This document shows positions 18,664 through 26,994 of a DNA stretch of 64,000 nt, in pieces. Position 1 is the first letter of the stretch; each line of letters begins with the position of its first letter. The notes beneath the pieces were generated by a model. That model was not told the DNA's origin. It saw nothing but the letters and a program-made list of their open reading frames with translations, and made no database searches. The position numbers and the translations under genes were made by a program. The DNA comes from IOR16 sp963521065 (lineage in GTDB: Bacteria; Bacillota; Clostridia; Peptostreptococcales; Anaerovoracaceae): the NCBI GenBank assembly GCA_963521065.1, contig CAUQTI010000016.1, positions 4,770 through 68,769 on the forward strand, read 5' to 3'.

Positions 18664-19095
18664 ATGAAAAAAAACACTTCAACTTATTTGGCTACAATTT
18701 TAGGGGTATTTCTGCTTGGAATCGGTTTATATCTTCTAAAATCCATTCCAAATCCAGAAGGAGCTTTAAAAGCACTCCCTTATATATGCATAGGGCTCGG
18801 CAGTGGAGTTTTCGGGCATGGTATGGGGAATATTATCAGCCACAATGCGGTAAAAGGATGCCCCGATTTAGAAAAACAAATAAAGATAGACAAAAACGAC
18901 GAACGTAATGTAACCATTTCTAACCGTGCGAAAGCGAAAGCATATGACATGATGTTATTTGTATTTGGCGCATTAATGCTTTCTTTTGCACTTATGGAGG
19001 TTGACTTGACAGTAATACTCCTTTTGGTATTTGCCTACCTATTTATCTGTGGTTATGGGATTTACTATCGCTTCAAATACGATAAGGAAATGTAA
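18664..19095 (+). CDS. DUF2178-like membrane protein
   Basis: 143 residues, start at the ATG following GAGGAGG. Four hydrophobic segments are visible (about 8-25, 36-55, 95-112, 115-133) with a conserved-looking cytoplasmic stretch KIDKNDERNVTISNRAKAKAYD between the second and third. The ERN...RAKAKA pattern and the pairing with a short XRE regulator match DUF2178/DUF6442-type proteins. The function is unknown. It is in an operon with the upstream regulator and ends at a strong bidirectional terminator. Confidence 0.8.
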   Translation: MKKNTSTYLATILGVFLLGIGLYLLKSIPNPEGALKALPYICIGLGSGVFGHGMGNIISHNAVKGCPDLEKQIKIDKNDERNVTISNRAKAKAYDMMLFVFGALMLSFALMEVDLTVILLLVFAYLFICGYGIYYRFKYDKEM

Positions 19096-19147
19096 AAAAA
19101 ACAAGGCGTTAAAAACCAGCTAAGCTAGTTTTAATGCCTTGTTTTTT
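19096..19147. terminator. Bidirectional terminator
   Basis: AAAACAAGGC and GTTAAAA pair with TTTTAAT and GCCTTGTTTT around an AGCTAAGCT tip, with A and T tracts on the two sides. It separates the plus-strand XRE/DUF2178-like pair from the minus-strand FtsW-like gene. Confidence 0.85.
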
Positions 19148-19161
19148 ATACCTTGTAGCTG

Positions 19162-20559
19162 TCACTGTCTCCAAGCTTTTAGGTCAATAATCAGTTTTCC
19201 ATTTGAAACGCTTATAAACTCTCTATTTGAGCCTAAGCTCAACCTTTGCTCTGAACAGGAAACTAGGTTATTTCTCCGCCAAGCAGAAAGAAGGATGCCG
19301 ACAAATGCCATATTTACAACGTATCCGGTCCCTGCATAAGATACAAAGGGCATGTTGATTGCAGTGAAAGGGAATAAATTAAAGTTCATTAAAATGCTGA
19401 GTAAAAATTGTGCCGATAAAATCATACAGGCAGACAAAGATAAATAGAAACCATATGTATTTTTTATCTTACTTACCGTAAGAAAGGATCGGATGATAAA
19501 TGCAGCAATCAGCGCCACAAGCGAGATTCCGACTGCCCATCCGAACGTCGCAATTACATTGATAAGGACGTACTCTCCTGAGATGTTAGGCATTACCATA
19601 TTTACGCTTTCTGCTGAATCGGACATTTTTCCAAACCAATTGGAAAGTGCAAGCCAATTACTCGCAATATTCTGTTGGTAGCCCTGAGATTCTTCTGCAA
19701 AGAGATTCAAGCGTGCTAATAAATATGGATTCGCAATCACTCTGTATAGTAATCCGATAGAGGCAACACCTCCACCTGCAAACAATGAAATATACTTCAT
19801 TTTTTTATTACCGCCAAAGTGGTTCCTTATAACCGCTGTAATGATTCCCGCTGCATATACAATAAACAGGATAAAAGCGGTCGCTAAGCTTGGTAAAAGC
19901 ATGATTGAAAATAAGGAAAGCATGCAAAGAAACAATATCTTTATAATCGAGCCAGCCCCTTTCCCCCTATACTTTTCCAAAAATCCGGCAAATGCAATCA
20001 AAAACAATAAGCTTGCAACGTCTGAAGAGGTGATAAAAAAAGGTCCAATTGGAATCCATCTTTTCACGCCATGTACATTCATTCCTATGAGCAAAGTCGT
20101 GACGAGTAAAAGTATTCCGGAAAAATACAAAGGACCGGGAAAATTTTTCAGCTTCGCGCAGTCAAAATAATAAAAGGTTACCATTGTTCCAATACCAATT
20201 CCAGCAAATACTATGTATTTCGAAAAATCGATTGCTTCGCCATTTGTGAATTTACTGCTCGTATACATTACGACTGCACCAATGATTGCAATGGCCGCCG
20301 TTAACAGTAAAATCGACCACTCTACCTGTGGTTTATGCTGATTGTTTAGCCGAATGCCAATTTCTTCTGTATTTCCCATTGCTGTGATTGCGAAATCCAA
20401 AGCTTCTTCCTGGCTATATCCGTTCTCCAAATTTTCTTTTTTTAATTCGCTGATATGTGCAGAAAGCTCTTCCCGAATATCCTTATGTACAGCCTTGCAA
20501 TTAATATAAATACATACCTCGTCTAAAAATTCTGCTATCTTTTTATTCAACGCAAACAC
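19162..20559 (-). CDS. HAAS-domain fused FtsW/RodA/SpoVE-like protein
   Basis: 465 residues. Residues 1-75 (YINCKAVHKDIREELSAHI, EEALDFAITAMGNTEEIG) form a HAAS/permease-prefix domain as found next to PadR genes. The remainder is a polytopic membrane protein of the FtsW/RodA/SpoVE family: about ten hydrophobic segments, the GVKRWIPIGPFFITSSDVASLLFLIAF region and a final PFTAINMPFVSYAGTGYV that resembles the family's PF(I/V)SYGG motif with Gly-Gly altered to Ala-Gly. SEDS proteins polymerise peptidoglycan; whether this divergent, regulated copy does so is unknown. It overlaps the padR gene by 17 bases. Confidence 0.85.
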   Translation of the reverse strand: MFALNKKIAEFLDEVCIYINCKAVHKDIREELSAHISELKKENLENGYSQEEALDFAITAMGNTEEIGIRLNNQHKPQVEWSILLLTAAIAIIGAVVMYTSSKFTNGEAIDFSKYIVFAGIGIGTMVTFYYFDCAKLKNFPGPLYFSGILLLVTTLLIGMNVHGVKRWIPIGPFFITSSDVASLLFLIAFAGFLEKYRGKGAGSIIKILFLCMLSLFSIMLLPSLATAFILFIVYAAGIITAVIRNHFGGNKKMKYISLFAGGGVASIGLLYRVIANPYLLARLNLFAEESQGYQQNIASNWLALSNWFGKMSDSAESVNMVMPNISGEYVLINVIATFGWAVGISLVALIAAFIIRSFLTVSKIKNTYGFYLSLSACMILSAQFLLSILMNFNLFPFTAINMPFVSYAGTGYVVNMAFVGILLSAWRRNNLVSCSEQRLSLGSNREFISVSNGKLIIDLKAWRQ

Positions 20560-20881
20560 CCCCGATTACCGCATTTACCGCTTTTGTATACACTTCCCAC
20601 TCATTCTTTTTCTCTTTCAATACTCGCTTTCCCTTTTTGGTAATTCTGTAATACTTTCTTCGCTTTCCACTCTCTGCATCCACCCAGTAAGATTCAATCG
20701 CGTCTGCATTTTCTAAACTGTGAAGCATCGGATAAAGCGTGCCCTCTTTCAATGCGAAAACACTTTCTGATACTTCCTTAAGCTGGTGCGCAATTTGATA
20801 CCCATACATATCTTCCTTATTTAAAAGCGAAAGCAATAAAATAGAGGTGCTTCCTTTCATAAGTTCTTTGTTAATTGTCAT
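20543..20881 (-). CDS. PadR-family transcriptional regulator
   Basis: 112 residues with the PadR winged helix: LLSLLNKEDMYGYQIAHQL, ALKEGTLYPMLHSLE and the wing VDAESGKRRKYYRITKKGKRVL. PadR proteins are usually repressors that respond to small molecules or cell-envelope stress. It is the first gene of a two-gene operon with the HAAS-FtsW fusion, overlapping it by 17 bases. Three half-site-like repeats of TATACATAG lie within 50 bases upstream, pointing to autoregulation. Confidence 0.92.
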   Translation of the reverse strand: MTINKELMKGSTSILLLSLLNKEDMYGYQIAHQLKEVSESVFALKEGTLYPMLHSLENADAIESYWVDAESGKRRKYYRITKKGKRVLKEKKNEWEVYTKAVNAVIGGVCVE

Positions 20882-20890
20882 ATACTCCCC

Positions 20891-20931
20891 CTATACATAG
20901 TTATTCTTTATACATAGATATTCTATGTATA
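20891..20931. promoter_or_regulatory. PadR operator (palindrome plus extra half-site)
   Basis: TATACATAGA, a three-base centre and TCTATGTATA form a perfect 10-bp-arm palindrome at 20909-20931. A further half-site TATACATAG lies at 20892-20900, right before the padR start. The arrangement fits binding of a dimeric winged-helix repressor. Confidence 0.75.
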
Positions 20932-21011
20932 AAGTGTACTGTTAAAAAAATGGTTTGTCAATATGATTTTGACGCATGCCTACCAAACGCTGGTTTTAGA
21001 TTTACGGCACG

Positions 21012-21044
21012 AAAAAAGCCATAGGACTTAAACCTACGGCTTTT
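21012..21044 (-). terminator. Terminator of metY
   Basis: On the minus strand AAGCCGTAGG pairs with CCTATGGCTT, followed by a T run. It lies about 70 bases after the metY stop. Confidence 0.85.
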
Positions 21045-21112
21045 CTTTGAAACTGAAAACATCCTCGTTGATACGAAAAATTTTCGTATCTGCTTTTTAT
21101 CTTATTCTTATC

Positions 21113-22420
21113 TTATTCTACGGCTTTAAATGCCTCTTCCAAATCTTCAATGATATCTTTCACGTTCTCTGTTCCGATGGAAAGGCGAACTGTATTCGGC
21201 TTAATCCCGGAATCAAGAAGCTCCGCTTCGGTCATTTGAGAATGTGTCGTGGAAGCCGGATGAATCACCAGTGATTTCACATCTGCCACGTTAGCAAGCA
21301 GAGAGAACAATTCGAGCTGATCGATAAAATCTTTTGCCTTCTGCGCGTCTCCTTTGATTTCAAAGGTAAAGATGGAACCGCCTCCGTTTGGAAAATATTT
21401 TTTATACAATTCTTTCTGCAGTGCGTCCTCGCTGACGGATGGATGGTGCACTTCCTGAACCTGTGGATGATTTTTCAAATATTCTGCTACCTTCAAACTG
21501 TTTTCAACGTGTCTTTCTACTCTTAGAGACAAGGTTTCCAAGCCTTGCAGGAATAAAAATGCATGAAACGGCGAAAGGGTTGCTCCGGTATCTCTCAAAA
21601 GGATTGCACGAATTTTCGTAACGTAAGCTGCCGGACCTACCGCCTTCGTAAAGCTGATTCCATGGTAGCTTGGGTTTGGCTCGGTCAAGGAAGGGAATTT
21701 TCCGCTCGCCTCCCAATCAAATTTTCCGCTGTCTACAATCACGCCTCCAATCGCGGTACCGTGTCCGCCGATAAATTTCGTTGCGGAATGTACTACAATA
21801 TCTGCGCCGTATTCAATCGGACGAACGAGATAAGGGGTTGCAAAGGTGTTATCAATCACAAGCGGAATTTTATGCTTATGTGCAATCTCCGCAATCTTTT
21901 CAATATCTACCACGTCGGAGTTTGGATTTCCCAGTGTTTCAATGAATACCAGTTTTGTATTTTTCTGAATCGCCGCATCAATTTCGTCATACTGGAATGG
22001 GTCTACAAATGTGGTTTCAATCCCGTACTGTTTGTTGGTATGCTCCAGAAGGTTGTAAGTCCCTCCGTAGATATTCTTAGCAGCTACAATATGGTCACCA
22101 TACTGTGCAAGATTCTGAATCGCATAGGTTACGGCTGCTGCTCCGGAAGCCACTGCCAGCGCAGCAACGCCCCCTTCCAGTGCGGCGATTCTTCTCTCAA
22201 AAACATCTTCTGTCGGATTCGTTAATCTGCCATAAATGTTTCCGGGATCTCTTAATCCAAAGCGTGCCGCTGCATGCTCACTGTTGTGAAAAACGTAAGA
22301 TGAAGTCTGGTAAATCGGAACTGCTCTTGCATCAGTTACCGGATCTGCACTCTCCTGCCCTACATGCAGCTGTAATGTCTCAAATCTAAATTCTCTGTTT
22401 TCTCTCGTTTTCTTACTCAT
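21113..22420 (-). CDS. metY: O-acetylhomoserine sulfhydrylase (MetY)
   Basis: 435 residues, full length for the Cys/Met-metabolism PLP family of the MetY type. The PLP lysine is Lys215 in SATKFIGGHG; YGRLTNPT near 63-70 and the C-terminal PASTTHSQ are also family marks. The enzyme makes homocysteine from O-acetylhomoserine and sulfide (or methionine with methanethiol) in the cytoplasm. It is preceded by a roughly 270-base leader and a LysR-type operator that is shared with the met transport operon, so both are expected to respond to sulfur amino acid status. Cystathionine gamma-synthase is the main alternative; the family length of about 430 favours MetY. Confidence 0.9.
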   Translation of the reverse strand: MSKKTRENREFRFETLQLHVGQESADPVTDARAVPIYQTSSYVFHNSEHAAARFGLRDPGNIYGRLTNPTEDVFERRIAALEGGVAALAVASGAAAVTYAIQNLAQYGDHIVAAKNIYGGTYNLLEHTNKQYGIETTFVDPFQYDEIDAAIQKNTKLVFIETLGNPNSDVVDIEKIAEIAHKHKIPLVIDNTFATPYLVRPIEYGADIVVHSATKFIGGHGTAIGGVIVDSGKFDWEASGKFPSLTEPNPSYHGISFTKAVGPAAYVTKIRAILLRDTGATLSPFHAFLFLQGLETLSLRVERHVENSLKVAEYLKNHPQVQEVHHPSVSEDALQKELYKKYFPNGGGSIFTFEIKGDAQKAKDFIDQLELFSLLANVADVKSLVIHPASTTHSQMTEAELLDSGIKPNTVRLSIGTENVKDIIEDLEEAFKAVE

Positions 22421-22493
22421 AATCGTTTCCTCTCTTTCAAACTGTTTTATTATTAAATACGCTAATTTTCATGCTATTTTTAAATGCTTTTCT

Positions 22494-22568
22494 ATATTGC
22501 TTTTCTCTGCGGCCGCATTCGCTGCTCTTCGATGGAAATGCAATTTCTGTTTATCTTTATTGTCATAT
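22494..22568 (-). CDS. Possible leader ORF in the metY 5' region
   Basis: A 23-codon ORF (MTIKINRNCISIEEQRM and on to KAI) with GGGGAGG six bases before its ATG, lying between the metY promoter and gene. It has one Cys and two Met codons. No terminator follows it, so a role in attenuation is not supported; it may be a chance ORF. The rest of 22421-22690 is an A-rich leader without a recognisable SAM or T-box element. Confidence 0.25.
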
Positions 22569-22684
22569 TCGGCCTCCCCATTTTTCATTTTTTATTACCT
22601 AGCGCGCTTCGTCCTTTTCCGGCTCTTATCTTTTGTTTTATATTCGCCGTTTCTTTTTTCTTTTTCTGCGCCTTTTGTAATTTC

Positions 22685-22753
22685 ATTATACTTCAAGTCT
22701 TTCCTACAGTGTTAATACTTATAACATACAGCTTGTTATAGGTTGAACCTATG
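22685..22753 (-). promoter_or_regulatory. metY promoter with LysR-type operator
   Basis: The operator TATAGGTT-G-AACCTATG is at 22737-22753. Sixteen bases away toward metY lies AAGTATTAACAC (22709-22720 on the minus strand), which may hold the -35, and TATAAT lies at 22685-22690. The same operator, spacing and box occur upstream of the met transport operon at 30086-30130. The operator resembles the known streptococcal MetR/MtaR consensus TATAGTTT-N-AAACTATA. Confidence 0.75.
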
Positions 22754-22791
22754 GCAAAAAGCTTTAAAGCAAGGCAACAGACTGCATAAAA

Positions 22792-22826
22792 AAAATCAGA
22801 GCACCTTAACACAATGCCCTGATTTT
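22792..22826 (-). terminator. Terminator after small membrane protein gene
   Basis: Minus strand: AAAATCAGGGC pairs with GCTCTGATTTTTTT. It ends the transcript carrying the two genes at 22847-23663 and precedes the metY regulatory region. Confidence 0.75.
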
Positions 22827-22846
22827 ACGGATTTCAAGCTAATCTA

Positions 22847-22999
22847 CTATTTCTCTTTATACTTTTTTTCACCTAAGCTTTCGTCAATCACTTTAATGCG
22901 CTTATACATAGAAATGCATTTCCTGATAAAAAAACTGAAAATCGGGATTACCGAAATAAACAGAATGATTTTTATGGACAAAGCGATTATTTCAAACAT
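22847..22999 (-). CDS. Small single-pass membrane protein, 50 aa
   Basis: MFEIIALSIKIILFISVIPI begins a 50-residue protein with one hydrophobic segment (about 3-25) and a basic/acidic tail (RKCISMYKRIKVIDESLGEKK). AGAGG lies 7 bases before the ATG. It starts 43 bases after the upstream membrane-anchored gene and ends just before a terminator, so the two form an operon. The function is unknown; it could be a partner of the 206-residue protein. Confidence 0.6.
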   Translation of the reverse strand: MFEIIALSIKIILFISVIPIFSFFIRKCISMYKRIKVIDESLGEKKYKEK

Positions 23000-23042
23000 A
23001 CCATACCTCTTAAAATTCCTAAATTAGCGAGAAAACATAAAA

Positions 23043-23663
23043 TTATTCAAAAGATAGGGGGCGATTAAATACATATTCTCCCGTGATATCCAACACAGAG
23101 TAATAGCTGCCTTCCTCGATATCCTCTTCATACGTACTTAAATCTATTTTATTCTTCTCTGCAGTTTCTTTCGATATCACTACTCTTCCGCGACCCATAA
23201 AGAAAATTACAGCTCCTTCTTCCCCTATATCACAATGTGGCCCTGCAAGGTCAAATTGAATCTCTTTATCTAGCGGAACAGATTGAATCAAAAAAGCACT
23301 TTTGGGAACAACAATCACTTTATTATCACTTTTTAAATCAATCAAAGCAATTATCGTGCATTTTAATAAAATCGGATCGCTGTTTACGACTTTAGAAATT
23401 TCAACTGCCTGTATATTAAATTCTGATTTATTCCCTTTATAGTTTTCTAAAATAGTTTCTATCTCTAAAAAGGCCTGCTCCTTTGAAACTTCCTTTTCAA
23501 GCTTATATTTATCCACATAATCTTCTATTGTGACCTTCTTTAACTCCTCAGAAAAAGTATCTGGATATACTTGAAATAAATCTGGGGAAAAAATATCGAT
23601 AAATAATGCAAGCATTAAAATCACAATGCACAGTATAACAATGGTATAGTTTCTTTGCCTCAT
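23043..23663 (-). CDS. Hypothetical membrane-anchored protein
   Basis: 206 residues. Residues 5-25 (NYTIVILCIVILMLALFIDIF) are an N-terminal membrane anchor, followed by a mostly beta, soluble domain expected outside the cell, with DLAGPHCDIGEEGAVIFFMGRGRVV and EEGSYYSVLDITGEYVF. I do not recognise the family. It is cotranscribed with the small membrane protein at 22847-22999, and a terminator at 23785-23808 separates it from the upstream aminotransferase. Confidence 0.75.
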   Translation of the reverse strand: MRQRNYTIVILCIVILMLALFIDIFSPDLFQVYPDTFSEELKKVTIEDYVDKYKLEKEVSKEQAFLEIETILENYKGNKSEFNIQAVEISKVVNSDPILLKCTIIALIDLKSDNKVIVVPKSAFLIQSVPLDKEIQFDLAGPHCDIGEEGAVIFFMGRGRVVISKETAEKNKIDLSTYEEDIEEGSYYSVLDITGEYVFNRPLSFE

Positions 23664-23780
23664 ACAGGTTCTCCTTATTTATAATAAGTTCATAGAAAGC
23701 TCCTAATCAAACCCTATCATTTTGTTCATAAACTTGCAATGCGAAAAAGCTGAAATGTTGTTTTGGGATGCTGAAATGTG

Positions 23781-23812
23781 AAAAAAGGAACCCAAAATAG
23801 AGTTCCTTCTTT
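23781..23812 (-). terminator. Terminator of the met/aminotransferase operon
   Basis: Minus strand: AAGGAAC pairs with GTTCCTT around a short loop, followed by T residues, 85 bases after the aminotransferase stop. Confidence 0.75.
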
Positions 23813-23892
23813 TGCAATCGAAATTATTTCTAATTGCAGTGTAATTTATATTTTTTATTTTATGGAAGACACTTTTTATCACATTTTTTTAA

Positions 23893-25059
23893 TCATCGTT
23901 TGGCTGCCTTTTTGTAGATCTCTGAAAGGTTTTGTAGTGCAAGCTGTAAGGTCTCATCCTTTTTTGCAAAGTGAAAGCGAATCAAGCAATTGGTTTCTTC
24001 TTTGAAAAAGGCAGAGCCGGGCACTGCAGCAACTTTCACCTCTTTTGCAAGCCATTCACAAAAATCAACATCATTTTTGCACCCAAATTCACTGATATCG
24101 GTTAAAACATAGTACGCTCCCTGCGGCTTGATATAAGGAAGTCCAATCTCGTCAAGCCCTTTTAAAAACAAATCTCGCATATGGGTATAATGTCTTTGCA
24201 GGTCCTTATAATAGTCATCTTCAAACAGCAATCCGGTGACAGCTGCTTCCATCAGAGGCGCCGCCGCACCCACTGTGAGAAAATCGTGTACCTTTTTCAC
24301 ACGGTCTATGATTCGTTCCTCTGCAATGACATACCCGAGACGCCATCCGGTGATAGAATATGTCTTTGACAGTGAGCTGCAAGTGATTGTGCGTTCCCGC
24401 ATCCCCGGAAAAGATGCCAGATACAGATGCTCATACGGTTCGTATAGAATGTGCTCGTACACCTCATCCGTAATAACATATGCATCATATTTTATCGCAA
24501 GCTCAGAAATGAGTTTCAGCTCTTCGTAAGTGAACACTTTTCCGCACGGGTTTGAAGGGTTACACAAAATCAATGCCTTTGCACCTTTTTTGAAAGCCGC
24601 CTCCAGTACATCCCCGTCAAAGTGAAATGCAGGGGGTATGAGCGGAACATACAGGGGTTCAGCCCCGCATAGAATGGCATCCGCCCCATAGTTTTCGTAA
24701 AACGGTGAAAATACAATCACCTGATCTCCCGGATTTGTAACCGCCATCATTGCGGCCATCATCGCTTCTGTACTTCCGCAGGTAACGGTAATTTCGGAAT
24801 TCGGGTCAATTTTCATCCCTGAAAAGTGCTCCTGCTTACGGGCCAGTGCTTCTCTAAAATTTTGCGCTCCCCATGTGACAGCATACTGATGCGGTCCTCT
24901 CATCGATGCTTCTTTTAAGCTCGTGAGAATTTCTTTCGGAGGTTCAAAATCCGGAAACCCCTGAGAAAGATTTACTGCTCCGTATTGATCTGAAATCCTT
25001 GTCATCTTTCGAATAATGGATTCCGTAAAGGACGCTGTCCGCTTACTTAATTCCTGCAT
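23893..25059 (-). CDS. Class I/II PLP aminotransferase
   Basis: 388 residues of fold-type I aminotransferase. CNPSNPCG (166-173), Asp198 in VITDEVYEHI and the PLP lysine Lys232 in SSLSKTYSITGWRLGY are present. The opening (KRTASFTESIIRKMTRISDQYGAVNLSQGFPDFEPP) resembles kynurenine/glutamine or methionine aminotransferase-like (YbdL/KAT) enzymes, which accept methionine and aromatic amino acids. It is the last gene of the met transporter operon, suggesting it interconverts the imported amino acid and its 2-oxo acid; the substrate is an inference. Confidence 0.9.
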   Translation of the reverse strand: MQELSKRTASFTESIIRKMTRISDQYGAVNLSQGFPDFEPPKEILTSLKEASMRGPHQYAVTWGAQNFREALARKQEHFSGMKIDPNSEITVTCGSTEAMMAAMMAVTNPGDQVIVFSPFYENYGADAILCGAEPLYVPLIPPAFHFDGDVLEAAFKKGAKALILCNPSNPCGKVFTYEELKLISELAIKYDAYVITDEVYEHILYEPYEHLYLASFPGMRERTITCSSLSKTYSITGWRLGYVIAEERIIDRVKKVHDFLTVGAAAPLMEAAVTGLLFEDDYYKDLQRHYTHMRDLFLKGLDEIGLPYIKPQGAYYVLTDISEFGCKNDVDFCEWLAKEVKVAAVPGSAFFKEETNCLIRFHFAKKDETLQLALQNLSEIYKKAAKR

Positions 25060-25077
25060 ATCGTTTCACCTTATTTC

Positions 25078-26133
25078 TTATAGAGGAAGCTTTCTTCCGA
25101 TTCCATGTTCCAACGCTTTATCAAATAAATCTCTTACTACATACATATCTTCGATGGCCATTCCGACATTATTGCATACAATCAGCTCATCTTTGCTCGC
25201 TCTGCCTTGCTTTTCGCCCCCTACAACCTCTCCGGTCTCGGCGTAAATTTCGGGAAGTCCATACGGATAATAGCCGTATCCTTTTAACAGTTCATGCTGT
25301 TCAATGCTGTCCACCAGATATTTATCTGCTCTTTTTACAGTTTTATCTTCATAGAGAGAATGGCAGTCACATAATAGGATTGTTTTCCCGCCTGTAATCC
25401 ACTCATCCTTTATCTTTGGCTCCGGCTGTTCTGTGATAATGGTCGCCGAGGCAATGACTTCTGAATTTCTTACCAGCGTCTCAAGCGAGTCTGCTTTTTT
25501 GATTACAGCACTTACCTCACCCTGTAATTCCTGAATCAAGCGATCCTCTGCATCCTTTGAAATATCATAGATATAGATCTCTTTCAGCGAAGGAAGCACT
25601 TTTTCAATGTTTTTAACGTGCTGTCTGCCTTCCACACCGCACCCAATCATACCAAAGGTCTGTGCATCCCCCGGCGCCAGCTTTTTAATCGACGCATACG
25701 TAACTGCCGCAGTACGGATTTCCGTCACATAAATACAGTCTAAAATGGCAATTGGAATACCGGATAGATGGTCATTGAAAAGAATAAGACCTTCCGCCTG
25801 TGGGTATCCGTATTTTTTCTGATTTTCAGGATAACAGGAGCCCCATTTGATTCCCGCTGCGAACGCTTCTGGTGCATAGGCAGGCATCGCGTGATAAAAG
25901 GTTCCGGGAAGTGGGTGAATCCCTATTTTTGCAGGCATATCTGCATTTTTTCGGCTGTAAGCTGCCAGGGATTTTTCCGTAAGCTCCAAGATTTCTTCCG
26001 GGCTGATCGGAATGCTCCGAACGTCTTCTTGCGTCAGGTAGAGAAGCTCTTTTCCGATGGGCAGTCTTGTTTCAATCCACGCTCTGTATTCTTCTGCCTT
26101 TTGGTATTGTTCTTTACTTAAGCTAAAACTCAT
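25078..26133 (-). CDS. Ornithine cyclodeaminase / mu-crystallin family protein
   Basis: 351 residues from the ATG at 26133 with GGGAGG upstream; the open frame extends further, into metQ, without a better start. The Rossmann region shows AQTFGMIGCGVEGRQHVK and EIYIYDISKDA, and the family's NAD-binding and dimer segments follow. Members include ornithine cyclodeaminase, alanine dehydrogenases, ketimine reductases and amino acid N-alkyl dehydrogenases, so the reaction cannot be set. Its position between metQ and the aminotransferase suggests it acts on the same amino, imino or keto acid pool. Confidence 0.85.
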   Translation of the reverse strand: MSFSLSKEQYQKAEEYRAWIETRLPIGKELLYLTQEDVRSIPISPEEILELTEKSLAAYSRKNADMPAKIGIHPLPGTFYHAMPAYAPEAFAAGIKWGSCYPENQKKYGYPQAEGLILFNDHLSGIPIAILDCIYVTEIRTAAVTYASIKKLAPGDAQTFGMIGCGVEGRQHVKNIEKVLPSLKEIYIYDISKDAEDRLIQELQGEVSAVIKKADSLETLVRNSEVIASATIITEQPEPKIKDEWITGGKTILLCDCHSLYEDKTVKRADKYLVDSIEQHELLKGYGYYPYGLPEIYAETGEVVGGEKQGRASKDELIVCNNVGMAIEDMYVVRDLFDKALEHGIGRKLPL

Positions 26134-26134
26134 A

Positions 26135-26968
26135 TTATTCCTCCCATGCTGCGATGTAAGAGCCCTTGAAGGTTGTTGCAAAAATTTCCTTTACTGCTTC
26201 TGAGTGGTATGCTTTCACAATCTTTTGGTAAATTTCATTTTCTGCATCTTCTGTTCTTGCGGCAATTAAGTTTACATAGTCCTTGCCGGAGTAAAACGCT
26301 ACATTATCGGAGAAAATTGCATCCTCTCCCGGATTCAAGCCACTGTCCAGTGCATAGTTGCAGTTAATTACGCCTGCAGCAACGTCCGGGAGCAGAGAAT
26401 ACACATTTGCAGCATCCACCGTTACCAACTCCAGCTTCAACGGATTTTCTGTGATATCGGATATCTCAGGGCTGTCTCCTGCGCTCTGATCCAACTGGAT
26501 TAATCCGGCCGCTTCTAATACCTTTAAGGCTCTGCCTCCATTCGTCGCATCGTTTGGTACCGCAATTTTTGAGCCTTCTTTAATTTCCTTTACGTCAGAA
26601 AGGGAATCTGAGTAAATGTTCATTGCGGAAATAAAGGTGTCTCCGATTGCCGTGATTTTATAACCATTGTTCTTAATCTCTTCGTTCAGATACGCATAGT
26701 GCTGAAATGCATTCAAGTCAATATCTCCGCTGTCAAGCGCACTGTTTGGAATCGGATAGTCTGTAAAGCTTACAAGTTCTATTTTAATTCCCTCTTTTTC
26801 CAAATCTGCAATGACCGGTTCCCACATTTCATTGGATTCTCCCACTACGCCGACCTTTACGGTCGTTTCTTCATTTCCTTCGCTCTTTCCCTCTTTGTTT
26901 CCACATCCTGCAAATGCCAAGGCCAGCACCGCCACTAAAATAAATGCTGCGATTCTTCTTTTTTTCAT
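26135..26968 (-). CDS. metQ: MetQ substrate-binding lipoprotein
   Basis: 277 residues from the ATG at 26968 (AAGGAGG nine bases upstream). The signal peptide ends in a lipobox LAFAGC, so the protein is lipid-anchored outside the membrane. The mature part is an NLPA/MetQ domain (VKVGVVGESNEMWEPVIADL, LDSGDIDLNAFQHYAYL, VPNDATNGGRALKVLE). It delivers methionine or a related compound to MetI and MetN. The unusual feature is its separation from metN-metI by a dehydrogenase gene. Confidence 0.92.
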   Translation of the reverse strand: MKKRRIAAFILVAVLALAFAGCGNKEGKSEGNEETTVKVGVVGESNEMWEPVIADLEKEGIKIELVSFTDYPIPNSALDSGDIDLNAFQHYAYLNEEIKNNGYKITAIGDTFISAMNIYSDSLSDVKEIKEGSKIAVPNDATNGGRALKVLEAAGLIQLDQSAGDSPEISDITENPLKLELVTVDAANVYSLLPDVAAGVINCNYALDSGLNPGEDAIFSDNVAFYSGKDYVNLIAARTEDAENEIYQKIVKAYHSEAVKEIFATTFKGSYIAAWEE

Positions 26969-26994
26969 TTTCATATCCTCCTTTAAATTTTTGT

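Noticed and set aside
22421..22690. SAM riboswitch or T-box upstream of metY
   Set aside because: The long leader lacks the conserved SAM-I core and T-box sequence, and no terminator was found in it.
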